Positions 37,635 through 46,156 are shown, counted from the stretch's first letter. The stretch is 64,000 nt of DNA from Scytonema tolypothrichoides VB-61278 (GCF_000828085.3 NZ_JXCA02000030.1:100846-164845); one strand, 5' to 3'. Notes: generated by a model not told the origin, from the sequence alone. Made by a program: numbers and translations.

Positions 37635-38380
37635 TCTAAGAAACCAAAGTGTTTTAAACCTTCCAGTATTCCACCAGCACAAAAATTTGTTGCCAGATAA
37701 TGATAGTCGGCAGGATGTTCATTATGCCATTGAAGTAGCTCCGGACGAGCATTTCCGACAATAATACCTCTTTCACTGCCAACAGAGAATAAAGCAATAT
37801 CATTACCAGAATCGCCACAAACAACCGTTACCTCTGCTACAAATTTCCACTTTTGGCGGAGAAACTGTACTGCCTGTCCTTTATCGCTTCCATGCGGTAC
37901 AATGTCAAGGTCTATACCGCTACTATAAATTAACTTTACGTCTAAACCAGATTTTTGCAATTCTGATTTCAGTTGCGGTAAAACCTTTTGTGAGTCTTCT
38001 TCTTGAAGAAAAAAACTCACCTTGAAAGGACGCTGTTCTGAGTCAGGTTGCGAAACCAACTCAGGAAAAGCAGTCGTCGTTGATACTACAATGTCACGAT
38101 TCCAACCAGATGAAAGTTTTTCTGACCATTCTGAATCAGGAGTATGACTACCGTCAAGATAAATTTCTGTTCCCACACATAGAATCAGGGCATCGGGTTC
38201 TAAAAGATTTTTTTCATCTTTGAGTTCTTGGTAAAGAATGGGCGATCGCCCTGTGGCATAAACAATCTTGGTACCGTACTCTTGGCGTGACTGTTCTAGG
38301 CGATCGTTCAGTTCAAGCAGCGCCTTGTCGTCACCTACCAGGGTATTGTCTAAATCAGTTACGAATAAGAATTTAGCCAC
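37631..38380 (-). CDS. Sucrose-phosphate phosphatase-type HAD hydrolase
   Basis: 249 residues from a GTG at 38380, preceded by GAGAGG; this gives the expected start [21 protein letters not shown] motif I is DLDNT, motif II YATGRS, motif III lysine near SDKGQAV, motif [14 protein letters not shown]. This is the sucrose-6-phosphatase subfamily, the last step of sucrose synthesis. Its TGA overlaps the ruvA start (ATGA, 37631-37634), an odd metabolic/DNA-repair pairing. Confidence 0.85.
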   Translation of the reverse strand: MAKFLFVTDLDNTLVGDDKALLELNDRLEQSRQEYGTKIVYATGRSPILYQELKDEKNLLEPDALILCVGTEIYLDGSHTPDSEWSEKLSSGWNRDIVVSTTTAFPELVSQPDSEQRPFKVSFFLQEEDSQKVLPQLKSELQKSGLDVKLIYSSGIDLDIVPHGSDKGQAVQFLRQKWKFVAEVTVVCGDSGNDIALFSVGSERGIIVGNARPELLQWHNEHPADYHYLATNFCAGGILEGLKHFGFLE

Positions 38381-38739
38381 AGCAACCTCTCTTGTTAGCT
38401 TTACCACCAAAAAAAAGTTTATGCTGATTTGGTACCAATCTCATCTGTCTTCTGATTTTACAGTGACAAGTTGAGCAACAACAGGAGTGTGGAGTCTGGG
38501 AGTGTGGGAGTATGGGAAAATATCCTTGGATTAGTGCAAGATATCAATGAGGATTTTATAGCTACTCACAACTAGGCTTTTCTATACAACAAGATGACTG
38601 GCACTAGTTCAAGAGCATGAGTTTCGTTGATAGAGGCGATGGGCAATATTACCTGCCACACCTCTGTGTTAGATCTGCGCATGCAGCTTTCACCGCACCC
38701 AGATCCTGATGTTCTAGGATTTCTCCTTGCTCATGTGGA

Positions 38740-38900
38740 TGTAGTCATGACAGCTTTCATGTACGGCTAGAAGGTTCTTTGCTTTCCAGTTTTGGGTTTC
38801 CGTATTTTCCGTGACTTTGCAGCTTGAAGTGCCAGCCTAACAAGTCAAATCCATCTGTCGATGGGGTTATCTTGGTTTTCTTTTCGCTGATATTCATTAG
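38740..38900 (-). pseudogene. 3' remnant of a group II intron (maturase end plus domain V-like hairpin)
   Basis: On the minus strand LMNISEKKTKITPSTDGFDL and LGWHFKLQSHGKY match the end of the reverse transcriptase/maturase domain (usually EKTKI-HT-EGFDFLGW-F). It is followed by AGCCGTACATGAAAGC (38768 downward), which resembles the 5' half of intron domain V (GAGCCGTAT-GAAA). The order and strand agree with a decayed intron. It abuts the 3' end of the chemoreceptor gene. Confidence 0.65.
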
Positions 38901-38907
38901 TGGTGGA

Positions 38908-41238
38908 TCAATTCTGAACACCAGTTTTGAACACACCAACAGACTTCTGCAATTCCTGCGCTATCTCTAAAGTTTTCTGTAGAGAACCTGATACATTGTA
39001 AGAGAAATCCGAAGTGCGTTCTGAAACTTTGGCAATGTCCTGCATCAAAAGAGCGACGGTACTGGAAGTTTGAGCTTGAGATACTGTTGCAGTTGAAATC
39101 GACTGCAGTAATTGGTCAATCTGGCGAGACACCTGTGAAATCTTCGCAAGGCTAAGCTTGGCATCTTTGACAAGATTTGCTCCTTGGACGACTTCAATCC
39201 TTCCCAATTCCATAGCTTTGACTAGATCGTTAGTTTCCACTTGGATGTTCTCTAAGATTTGTTGAATTTCTAGTGTTGCTTGGGCAGACTGCGCAGCCAA
39301 TTGACCAATTTCGTCTGCCACCACACTCAACCCCCGATTTTCATTACCTGCTCGTGATATCTCTAAACTAGCGTTGATGGATAATAAGTTGGTTTGCAGG
39401 GCAATTTGGTTAATCAACGACACAACTTTGGAAATTTGTTGAGAAGATTGACCCAGACGGTTTACCTTGTCAGCTGTTTGTGTCACTGTATGCTGCAAAT
39501 TCAAGATACTTATGACAGTGCGATCCATTGCTACTTCACCAACTGTCGCTATGTCAGAAGCGATCTCAGCAACTTCTGCCGCTTGATGGGCGCTATCTGC
39601 CACTGCTTGAATTGAGAGGGACATTTGATTAATCTCTGCAACGGTGCGGGTAATTTCTTGAGCTTGTTCGAGGGCTTCATCTGCCAGTTGCTGGGTGGCA
39701 TTTGAGTTTTCTCCGACAGAAACATTCACCTCTTCCGCAGCTTTTTTGACAGCAGTGACAATTTGTCGTAAGCTCTCGATGATAGAGTTAAAAAAGTCAG
39801 CTATTGTACCAATTTCACCTGGTGTCACCTCAGCTCTGACAGTTAAATCACCATTAGAAGCTGCTTCGATACTATAGAGCATTTCTATCAATCTTTTCTC
39901 AAGTGCTTCTTTTTGTTGACGTTGATCCTGTGAAACAGCCTCAACCTGTTCTAGGAGAGTCGCTTGATCTAGAGCAAATCCAACTTGGATGGCTAACTGT
40001 GCGAATAAATTGATTTCCCACTCTTGCCAAGCACGAGGTTTTTTACACTCATGAGCAACCACTAAGCCAATCAGCTGCTTTTCTTGAAAAATTGGTGCGA
40101 CTAAACTTGCCTTGACTGCAAATTTTTCTAAAGCTTCTATGTGACAATTTGTTAACCCCGCTTGATAAATATTATCAATAGCACGCACCCGGCCATTTTT
40201 GTAGTGTTGTATGTAACGCTCACTTAAACAGGGATCATTCATCTGTTTATCGATCATTTTTGACCAACCAGCAGCAACAGATTCTGATACGATATTTCCA
40301 CTTCCTACATCGTTAAAGCGATATACGACTACTCGCTCAGTTGCAAGTAAGTTTCGGATTTCTTCAACTGTTGTTTGGAGGATATCTTGCTGTCTTAAAA
40401 ATTGACGAATCCGCAGCGTGATTTCTGTAAAGATTTGTGTTCGTTTGGCTTCAGCTTCTTGGCGAGAGGAGTATTCTGCTTGTTCTTTGACTAGAACTTT
40501 GAGTTGGTTTGCCATCAAGTTGATTGTAGAGCCTAAAGAAGCGAGTTCGTCAACTTCAAGTGCATCAATCTGGTGGGGTTCTTTTAAACCTAGTTTTTTG
40601 AGCACATTCGTTGTATTCAGGATTGGACTTATGCACCATTGAACTAGGAAAACAGCGATCGCAACGACCAAAGATCCTATCACCCCAATCCAAATTAGCA
40701 GGCTCAGGAGTGAGTCTTGTTGGTTGGCAGATGCAGTAACTTTATTTACAGCAAAGACGACCTCTGAATTTAAGTTTGGCAAACCTTTTGGTGTTTTCCA
40801 AACTACGTAGTTTACAAGCTGGTATGCACTATCGATTTTTACAACGATTTTGTCAAGGTTCACCAGAACCTGTATGTAGCGGTTTAGCACTGCTTGCTGT
40901 TGTTCAAAAGTATTATGCCGTACCAGAGGATTTACCAAAATCGGTAAATGAGCCGCTATCTGAATTTTTTGATGCTGTTCAAGCATCGTTTGGGGTACCT
41001 CATTTGCTTTAGCAGAGGTTCTGGTTTGTTGAACTTCGGTCATTTCCTGACTTCTCGATTGGTTCGCAAAGTCATGAGCCGTTGTCCTAACTGCCAGTAA
41101 TGGAAGTGTGCCAATGGTGATAGCTAAAGCTGTCACTTTTAAAACAATACTCCCTCTAAGAACTTTAACAACACCAGTACAGTCAAGCTTCCACAAAGAC
41201 GCTATATCTGGCTTGACGTCTCGACGATTATCCAACAT
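38908..41238 (-). CDS. Methyl-accepting chemoreceptor with cyanobacteriochrome-like GAF domain
   Basis: 776 residues. Membrane helix about 29-50; periplasmic region to about 175; second helix 178-200; HAMP; GAF domain about 275-420; second HAMP-like segment around 455-510; then the MCP signalling coiled coil (to 760), with a tip region near QTNLLSINASLEISRAG. The GAF has DPCLSERY and LTNCHIEALEKFAVKASLVAPI: Cys337 and Cys365-His366, exactly 28 residues apart. These match the DXCF second cysteine (Phe is Leu here) and the canonical Cys-His chromophore site of PixJ-type cyanobacteriochromes. A phototaxis receptor is inferred. No cheA/cheW genes are adjacent. Confidence 0.85.
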   Translation of the reverse strand: MLDNRRDVKPDIASLWKLDCTGVVKVLRGSIVLKVTALAITIGTLPLLAVRTTAHDFANQSRSQEMTEVQQTRTSAKANEVPQTMLEQHQKIQIAAHLPILVNPLVRHNTFEQQQAVLNRYIQVLVNLDKIVVKIDSAYQLVNYVVWKTPKGLPNLNSEVVFAVNKVTASANQQDSLLSLLIWIGVIGSLVVAIAVFLVQWCISPILNTTNVLKKLGLKEPHQIDALEVDELASLGSTINLMANQLKVLVKEQAEYSSRQEAEAKRTQIFTEITLRIRQFLRQQDILQTTVEEIRNLLATERVVVYRFNDVGSGNIVSESVAAGWSKMIDKQMNDPCLSERYIQHYKNGRVRAIDNIYQAGLTNCHIEALEKFAVKASLVAPIFQEKQLIGLVVAHECKKPRAWQEWEINLFAQLAIQVGFALDQATLLEQVEAVSQDQRQQKEALEKRLIEMLYSIEAASNGDLTVRAEVTPGEIGTIADFFNSIIESLRQIVTAVKKAAEEVNVSVGENSNATQQLADEALEQAQEITRTVAEINQMSLSIQAVADSAHQAAEVAEIASDIATVGEVAMDRTVISILNLQHTVTQTADKVNRLGQSSQQISKVVSLINQIALQTNLLSINASLEISRAGNENRGLSVVADEIGQLAAQSAQATLEIQQILENIQVETNDLVKAMELGRIEVVQGANLVKDAKLSLAKISQVSRQIDQLLQSISTATVSQAQTSSTVALLMQDIAKVSERTSDFSYNVSGSLQKTLEIAQELQKSVGVFKTGVQN

Positions 41239-41293
41239 TGCTCTACCTTAAGTTTGTGTGAAAATACTGAACTAATTTTTTTAAATAGTTCGC

Positions 41294-41349
41294 ATCATAA
41301 CAATACTTACGAATAGACCACTGTGATAATAGTCACTAAAAATAGTGAC
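41294..41349 (-). promoter_or_regulatory. CRP-type site and -10 box upstream of the chemoreceptor gene
   Basis: TGTGATAATAGTCACT (41322-41337) matches TGTGA-N6-TCACA at nine of ten positions. A TATGAT -10 box lies at 41299-41294 on the minus strand, giving a predicted start near 41287 and a site centre at about -42, the same geometry as the site at 34276. An overlapping palindrome GTCACTA-AAAA-TAGTGAC (41332-41349) supplies a second half-site. The rest of the gap to 41585 holds no gene. Confidence 0.6.
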
Positions 41350-41585
41350 AGATGTATGTATTGATGTGAACCGCTGTATTTTGCTACGTCTGAAGCCGGC
41401 GCGTATCGGGTTTACTTTCGCCGTTTGCATTGTAGCTCTGTATCACGTGACACTGCGGGTAGGCGCATCTCCTGTGCTTCTTTTACGGAAATTTACCAAT
41501 ATATTTTGTAAAAGAATCCCGATATTTGCTGTAATCTTAGTTTAGCAATCTATATCTTATCAGGCGAGATACTTAAGAAATTTAT

Positions 41586-42524
41586 ATGAGAAAAAATAGG
41601 ATTCCTGTTCAATTGGTTTGGGCAGTAGTCGTCATCTGTGTGCTGCCTAGCTTGCTGAATCTATTGGGAGTAGATTTTGGTTCGCCCTCACAGACTTTTG
41701 ATGCCTCACTGTCAAATACTACTAAGGACAAAGTGATTGATGTTATGCACTACACTTTATCTGGCAGTTTTACGCACACCATTTTAGAGTGGAGTGCCTT
41801 CTGTACAGCAATCTTCACAGTTATTTTGTCTTTGATACACTTCTACCTTAAGGCTGATGTCGTTACTCCCATCATTGGGATAGCACTTTTTAGCTCTGGA
41901 TGCATGGATGCATTTCACACTCTGGCGGCTGATAGATTAATTCAGGGTGTGGCAGATAACCAAAATCTCATCCCCTTCACTTGGGCAATCTGCCGACTTT
42001 TCAATGCTCTGATTATGCTTGGTGGAGCAGGCTTTTTTTTGATTGCTCAGCCAAGAAGATGGAAGAGTGGTATCAGTTTGGTGGTACTTTCGAGTCTAGT
42101 TTTTGGTGTCATTGCTTTTTGGATTGTATCTATCTGCGCCCACAGCGCAACTCTACCCAAAACCATATTTCCTAACTCTATGGTGACTCGTCCGTGGGAC
42201 GTTGCTCCGCTGTTACTATTTATCTTTGCAGGTTTTGTTGTTTTCCCTCGCTTTTATAACAAATATCCAAGTCTGTTCTCTCATGCGCTGGTTATCAGCG
42301 TTATTCCCGAAGTAGCGACTCAGCTCCATATGGTTTTTGGTTCAAAAGTGCTGTTTGACAACGATTTCAACATCGCCCATTTTCTCAAGATTATTGCTTA
42401 CCTAGTGCCGTTTCTCGGATTGATTTTGGACTATATACGAACTTATCGAGAAGAGGCAGATACAGCTAAGCAGTTAAAACAAGCTATGGGGGTGTTTAGT
42501 TCTATTTTGAGTGAGTCTCGCTAG
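41586..42524 (+). CDS. MASE3-like membrane sensor, probably lacking its output domain
   Basis: 312 residues, seven or eight hydrophobic helices. It resembles the N-terminal membrane sensory module (MASE3 type) of cyanobacterial histidine kinases and diguanylate cyclases: HTILEWSAFCTAIFTVILS, FSSGCMDAFHTLAADRLI and NLIPFTWAICRLFNALI. After the last helix a short coil (REEADTAKQLKQAMGVFSS) starts as if leading to PAS/kinase domains, but a stop follows at once. Downstream DNA has no kinase sequence, so this is either a truncated sensor or a stand-alone membrane receptor. It is divergent from the chemoreceptor gene. Confidence 0.7.
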   Translation: MRKNRIPVQLVWAVVVICVLPSLLNLLGVDFGSPSQTFDASLSNTTKDKVIDVMHYTLSGSFTHTILEWSAFCTAIFTVILSLIHFYLKADVVTPIIGIALFSSGCMDAFHTLAADRLIQGVADNQNLIPFTWAICRLFNALIMLGGAGFFLIAQPRRWKSGISLVVLSSLVFGVIAFWIVSICAHSATLPKTIFPNSMVTRPWDVAPLLLFIFAGFVVFPRFYNKYPSLFSHALVISVIPEVATQLHMVFGSKVLFDNDFNIAHFLKIIAYLVPFLGLILDYIRTYREEADTAKQLKQAMGVFSSILSESR

Positions 42525-42551
42525 ACGCGTACAGGAGATGAACCAGTATAG

Positions 42552-42594
42552 GTGAAGTCCCCAACGAGCGTTTCGCGCCCGGTTGGGGCTTCAC
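42552..42594. terminator. Hairpin after the MASE3-like gene
   Basis: GTGAAGTCCCCAAC (42552-42565) pairs with GTTGGGGCTTCAC (42582-42594) with one bulge. There is no strong T-tract; it may be a terminator or a repeat. Confidence 0.5.
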
Positions 42595-42709
42595 AACAAA
42601 AGTGAATCAGTGAGGATTCATGGCAATTATTAGCACATAGTATCATGGCATTATGGGTTTCTACTCTGTCATCAACATCGATGCCACTACTAAGAATGTT
42701 AATCACCGG

Positions 42710-42988
42710 CTACTGGATACCCAACTCAATCAACTTAGCTCTCTGACGACCAGCTTCTGGATGATCTGGGTTTACTTTCCCCAAACTAATCGCCGCTTGC
42801 CAACGAGTTTTCTCATCTCTTGCTGTGTGCAATAATTCGGTAAGAGCAATGCTGACATCATGACTTCCTACGCCAATCTTTCCCAAGACTCCCGCAGCTT
42901 GGCAACGAAGCAATTCATCATGATCAGGCTTTAATAAGGGAATAATGCTGGCGATCGCCTTAAGTTTACTTTCTCTATCAGGTTTTGT
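42710..42988 (-). pseudogene. HEAT-repeat protein C-terminal fragment
   Basis: The minus frame reads SKLKAIASIIPLLKPDHDEL, then LRCQAAGVLGKIG and KTRWQAAISLGKVNPDHPEAG, ending KLIELGIQ and a stop. These are two HEAT-like repeats as found in cyanobacterial HEAT/NACHT proteins that usually continue into a C-terminal DUF1822-like part. There is no start; the 5' side breaks near 42975-42988 against a TnpB fragment on the other strand. A translocation scar. Confidence 0.65.
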
Positions 42989-43172
42989 TCAAATCCCTCA
43001 TGCTAAGTTAATTGACCAAATCAGTTACAAATGTGAGCTAGCAGGAATCAAGGTTATTCAACAGGAAGAATCTTACACCAGCAAGACATCAGCTTTAGAT
43101 CTTGAATCTCCATGCAAGCACGAAACCTACATGGGTAGACGTGTGCATAGAGGGTTGGGTCACAACGATTGA
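42981..43172 (+). pseudogene. TnpB (IS200/IS605-type) C-terminal fragment
   Basis: The plus frame reads GFVQIPHAKLIDQISYKCEL, then AGIKVIQQEESYTSKTSALD and GRRVHRGL. This matches the TnpB region around the last RuvC motif and the HRGL stretch. The zinc-finger cysteines and the final Asp-containing motif are missing, and it starts abruptly at 42981. It is dead and cannot encode a working nuclease. Confidence 0.8.
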
Positions 43173-43308
43173 AAAATCTGCCAGCCTCCGGAAAAATCGC
43201 CCATGTATAAATACTCATTTTTTTAGAAAAATCCACGTTTGGGCGATTTTTCCGCCCAGATCGTTGGCGCTAAACCAACCAATTAGTAATGAGGCTGGCA
43301 GATTTTTC
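43171..43308. mobile_element. Nested inverted-repeat (MITE-like) element
   Basis: Outer arms GAAAAATCTGCCAGCCTC (43171-43188) and GAGGCTGGCAGATTTTTC (43291-43308) are a perfect 18-bp inverted repeat. Inner arms GGAAAAATCGCCCA (43190-43203) and TGGGCGATTTTTCC (43240-43253) are a perfect 14-bp inverted repeat. GGAAAAATC-like words occur four times. It begins where the TnpB fragment ends. The remaining bases to 43570 hold no gene. Confidence 0.65.
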
Positions 43309-43570
43309 CGGTTTTAATGAAGCGGATGTTTCGCTCTGGTACTGGTAAAGTCATCAATAGTCATGCTCCTTTTTTATTTATCGGTTCAACTTTGATATTT
43401 GTTGCAACTTCAGAGGAATGTAAAGATTTGTAACAAAACGTATAAGTTCCTCTAAACAAACTGAAAAGCAAATAGAAATCCACGAGTTCATCAACAGGTG
43501 GGTAAACACATAAGCCAACAGAGGCAATTAGTCAAGATCTCTCCTATTAACCTAATTCACCCATTTATCT

Positions 43571-44995
43571 ATGAATACTCACGAATTGGATCTCTATCAG
43601 CGTATTCAGCAGTTCTCCTTGGATGACATTGATGCAAAATTATCTTTTAGTAAACGCCTTGCGAGGGATAATAATTGGACAGTTGAATATGCTCAACGAG
43701 TCATTGATGAATACAAGAAATTTGCATTTTTAGCTATTGTTTCTGGTCATCCAGTTACCCCTTCGGATCAAGTAGATCAAGTCTGGCATTTACACCTTGT
43801 TTATACAAAATCATATTGGGAAAATTTCTGTGATCATGTTCTACAAACGCCTTTGCATCACAATCCTACAAAAGGCGGGCAACAGGAAGGGTATAAGTTT
43901 AATAACTGGTATGCTAAAACATTAGCGAGTTATGAACAGTTTTTCCAACAGCTACCACCACCTGATATTTGGTCGCCTCCCCATATCCGTTTTGGCAGAG
44001 ATATTCATTTTGTTCGCGTCAATACACAGCAGAATTGGATTATCCAAAAGCCGGATTTCAGTTTTTTAACCAAGTTTCGTTTCAGTCAGGGTGCTGTCTG
44101 GATGCTGTCGCTGCTTGCACTTGTGAGTATCATCACTTGGGATGTTCCCGCACTCGCAAGCTTTCCAAATCCAATTAACCGTTCATTACCTGAGTTTTTC
44201 AACTTTTACCTGTTAGTTGGATGTATTGGGCTTTTGTTTATAGGTATTCTCGGCTTATTATTACAACGATTCAAAAATGATTCTCGAACGGCTTGGGTGT
44301 TATTTGCCATCTTGGCGTTTGTTTTATTTGGTTTAGGGACTATTAATTTAGCGACAGGAATTTTGAATATAGCAGGAAAGGAGTTTATTGGGTTTTATAT
44401 TTTATCTGCGATCGCCAGTTTTCTCTTTGATTTTGCCATCCTTCGTTGGAAACAGACAAAACCTTTCACTCGCCCTTCTGGAATGAGAGGGCTAGACGAT
44501 ACACCATCTTGGGGAGAATTTTTGCAAGGAAATAAATTATCTTTGCAAGAAAGCATTGCAACCTGGTTAACAATGCTCTCGATTTTTTGCCTATACTCTC
44601 TAGGAATTGCCAGGATTATCATCGGAGTTTATCGAGACAAACCGATTGGTTATCTTGTTGTCTTATGCCTGTGTGTGGGTGTATATCTCCTATGGCTTCT
44701 AAATCGTGAGGATGATAATTTTAACTCTTTTATCAAAACATTGATCAATGTAACTGTCCTACTCTCAGGTATAGTTTTGCTTTTCCTGGGATTCCAGGTT
44801 CTAATTTGGTTAATCTTCGCCGTGATATTTTTTGTAGGTATAGCCGTGAATATTTTTGTAGGTATATCCTCTGGAGGAGGAGGGGGTTATACAAGTGGTG
44901 GTGGTTCAGATGGAGGTGGTGATGGAGGTGGTGATGGAGGCGGTGATGGAGGTGGTTGTGGTGGTTGTGGTGGTTGTGGTGGCTGTGGTGGTTAA
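43571..44995 (+). CDS. TIGR04222-like glycine-rich membrane protein
   Basis: 474 residues. The N-terminal soluble part (1-140) has SGHPVTPSDQVDQVWHLHL and SYWENFC, the motif of glycine-rich-domain (GRDP-like) proteins. Then come about eight hydrophobic helices, and the last 45 residues are nearly all Gly with Asp, Ser and Cys (GGGDGGGD and GGCGGCGG repeats). The domain order is that of the TIGR04222 family, whose function is unknown. The C-terminal Cys-Gly repeats could bind metal; that is a guess. The ATG at 43571 starts the conserved part. Confidence 0.75.
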   Translation: MNTHELDLYQRIQQFSLDDIDAKLSFSKRLARDNNWTVEYAQRVIDEYKKFAFLAIVSGHPVTPSDQVDQVWHLHLVYTKSYWENFCDHVLQTPLHHNPTKGGQQEGYKFNNWYAKTLASYEQFFQQLPPPDIWSPPHIRFGRDIHFVRVNTQQNWIIQKPDFSFLTKFRFSQGAVWMLSLLALVSIITWDVPALASFPNPINRSLPEFFNFYLLVGCIGLLFIGILGLLLQRFKNDSRTAWVLFAILAFVLFGLGTINLATGILNIAGKEFIGFYILSAIASFLFDFAILRWKQTKPFTRPSGMRGLDDTPSWGEFLQGNKLSLQESIATWLTMLSIFCLYSLGIARIIIGVYRDKPIGYLVVLCLCVGVYLLWLLNREDDNFNSFIKTLINVTVLLSGIVLLFLGFQVLIWLIFAVIFFVGIAVNIFVGISSGGGGGYTSGGGSDGGGDGGGDGGGDGGGCGGCGGCGGCGG

Positions 44996-44998
44996 CGT

Positions 44999-45040
44999 CT
45001 CCTTGATACCGTAGAGTTACCTTACGGCATCAAGGAGTTT
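44999..45040 (+). terminator. Hairpin terminator after the glycine-rich protein gene
   Basis: CTCCTTGATACCGTA (44999-45013) pairs with TACGGCATCAAGGAG (45023-45037), one mismatch, then TTT. Placed two bases after the stop codon. Confidence 0.75.
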
Positions 45041-45101
45041 GAACAGCCAGAATCAAAAATGTGATAGAAAACAGGTAGCAAGAGCCTTTATTCACACTTT
45101 T

Positions 45102-45974
45102 TCAAGCAGCACAACAAAGAGGGGCAGGTTTGAAACCCGCCCCCATGTCTTCCGATATTCTCCGCCCAACAGATGCTGCTACGGGCTTTAAGCTATGAAC
45201 CAAATTCACCATATCTTCTAAAGACAGCGCTTGACGTGCATCAGAAACAGATTTTTCTGGTTCTGGATGACACTCAATAATTAACCCATCTGCCCCACAA
45301 GCTATAGCCGCCTTCGCCAGAGGTGCCACGAGTTCTCGTTTACCAACTGCATGAGATGGATCTACAATCACAGGTAAGTGAGTTATCTGCTTTAGAGCTA
45401 CCACTGCTCCTAAATCTAGTACGTTGCGGGTGTAATTATCGAAGCTGCGGATACCTCGTTCGCACAGTACGACATCAGGATTTCCGTGGCTTAAGATGTA
45501 TTCAGCTGCCATAACGAATTCTTCAATTGTCGCTGCTAAGCCGCGTTTGAGGAGTATCGGCTTACCTGCTTGTCCCAATGCTTTGAGGAGATCAAAGTTT
45601 TGCATGTTGCGGCTACCTAGTTGAAGCATATCAACATGGGTGGTTATCCCTTCTATTTGAGAAATTGACATCACCTCAGTCACGACTGGGATATTGTAGT
45701 AGGATTGCACTTTTGCCAAAACTTCCAATCCATCTTCTCCCATTCCTTGAAAAGCGTAGGGAGAGGTGCGAGGTTTGTAAACACCGCCACGTAACGCTTG
45801 TACAGGCGCGGCGGAGAGCTTTTGGGCGACTGTTTCCATTTGTTGGGCGCTTTCAACCGCACAAGGTCCACCGATAATCACCAGTTCTGTACCACCAAAG
45901 GCGACTTTCTCTGAAAGGTTGACGATTGTCTGATGGTCAGGATGAGATTTGGCAGCTAATTTAGCACTATTCAT
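45102..45974 (-). CDS. aroF: 3-deoxy-7-phosphoheptulonate (DAHP) synthase, KDOPS-like type
   Basis: 290 residues. The KDO8P-synthase-like DAHP synthase shows GGPCAVES, RGGVYKPRTSPYAFQG, LLKRG, CERGIRSF, VDPSHAVGKR and IECHPEPEKSVSD. It condenses phosphoenolpyruvate with erythrose 4-phosphate, the first step toward Phe, Tyr and Trp. There is no ACT or chorismate-mutase domain, so feedback control must lie elsewhere; the leader described at 45990-46360 supplies a candidate. AGGAG stands nine bases before the ATG. The last dozen residues (GAGFKPAPLCCAA) are encoded by a GGGGCGGGTTTC/GAAACC palindrome, a repeat read through at the 3' end. Confidence 0.93.
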   Translation of the reverse strand: MNSAKLAAKSHPDHQTIVNLSEKVAFGGTELVIIGGPCAVESAQQMETVAQKLSAAPVQALRGGVYKPRTSPYAFQGMGEDGLEVLAKVQSYYNIPVVTEVMSISQIEGITTHVDMLQLGSRNMQNFDLLKALGQAGKPILLKRGLAATIEEFVMAAEYILSHGNPDVVLCERGIRSFDNYTRNVLDLGAVVALKQITHLPVIVDPSHAVGKRELVAPLAKAAIACGADGLIIECHPEPEKSVSDARQALSLEDMVNLVHSLKPVAASVGRRISEDMGAGFKPAPLCCAA

Positions 45975-46016
45975 GGTTGGATTCTCCTAAAAAACAAGAA
46001 ATGAGAGGTTAACACT

Positions 46017-46049
46017 AAAAAAGCCCAGAACCTTTGCTGTTCCGGGCTT
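46017..46049 (-). terminator. Attenuator terminator 2 of aroF
   Basis: On the minus strand AAGCCCGGAAC (46049-46039) pairs with GTTCTGGGCTT (46031-46021) around a 7-base loop and runs into a T-tract, 43 bases before the aroF start. Its 5' arm CCCGGAAC can instead pair with GTTCCGGG (46085-46078), the last codons of leader peptide 2. Confidence 0.85.
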
Positions 46050-46074
46050 GAAAGATTCATCGACATGATGCTAT

Positions 46075-46137
46075 CTACCCGGAACTTATTCGGGACCAAA
46101 AATAAAAGCCATAAAACCAGGTATTGGGATAGATCAT
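46075..46137 (-). CDS. Aromatic-rich leader peptide 2 (MIYPNTWFYGFYFWSRISSG)
   Basis: 20 codons plus TAG. Eight of 20 residues are aromatic, clustered as WFYGFYFW at positions 7-14. AAGGAG occurs 15 bases upstream of the ATG, a rather long spacing. The final codons AGT TCC GGG carry the segment that can pair with the 5' arm of the following terminator, so a ribosome finishing the peptide would mask it and one stalled on the aromatic cluster would leave it free. This is the arrangement of trp/phe-type attenuators. Translation is inferred, not shown. Confidence 0.8.
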   Translation of the reverse strand: MIYPNTWFYGFYFWSRISSG

Positions 46138-46156
46138 GACGATGAAATTGAACTCC

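Noticed and set aside
41345-41545. Plus-strand 66-codon ORF between chemoreceptor and 7TM sensor
   Set aside because: No start signal or family; it covers the predicted regulatory region.
42981-43172. Active TnpB nuclease with guide RNA
   Set aside because: Only a C-terminal fragment remains, without the zinc finger, the other RuvC residues, or a visible element end.
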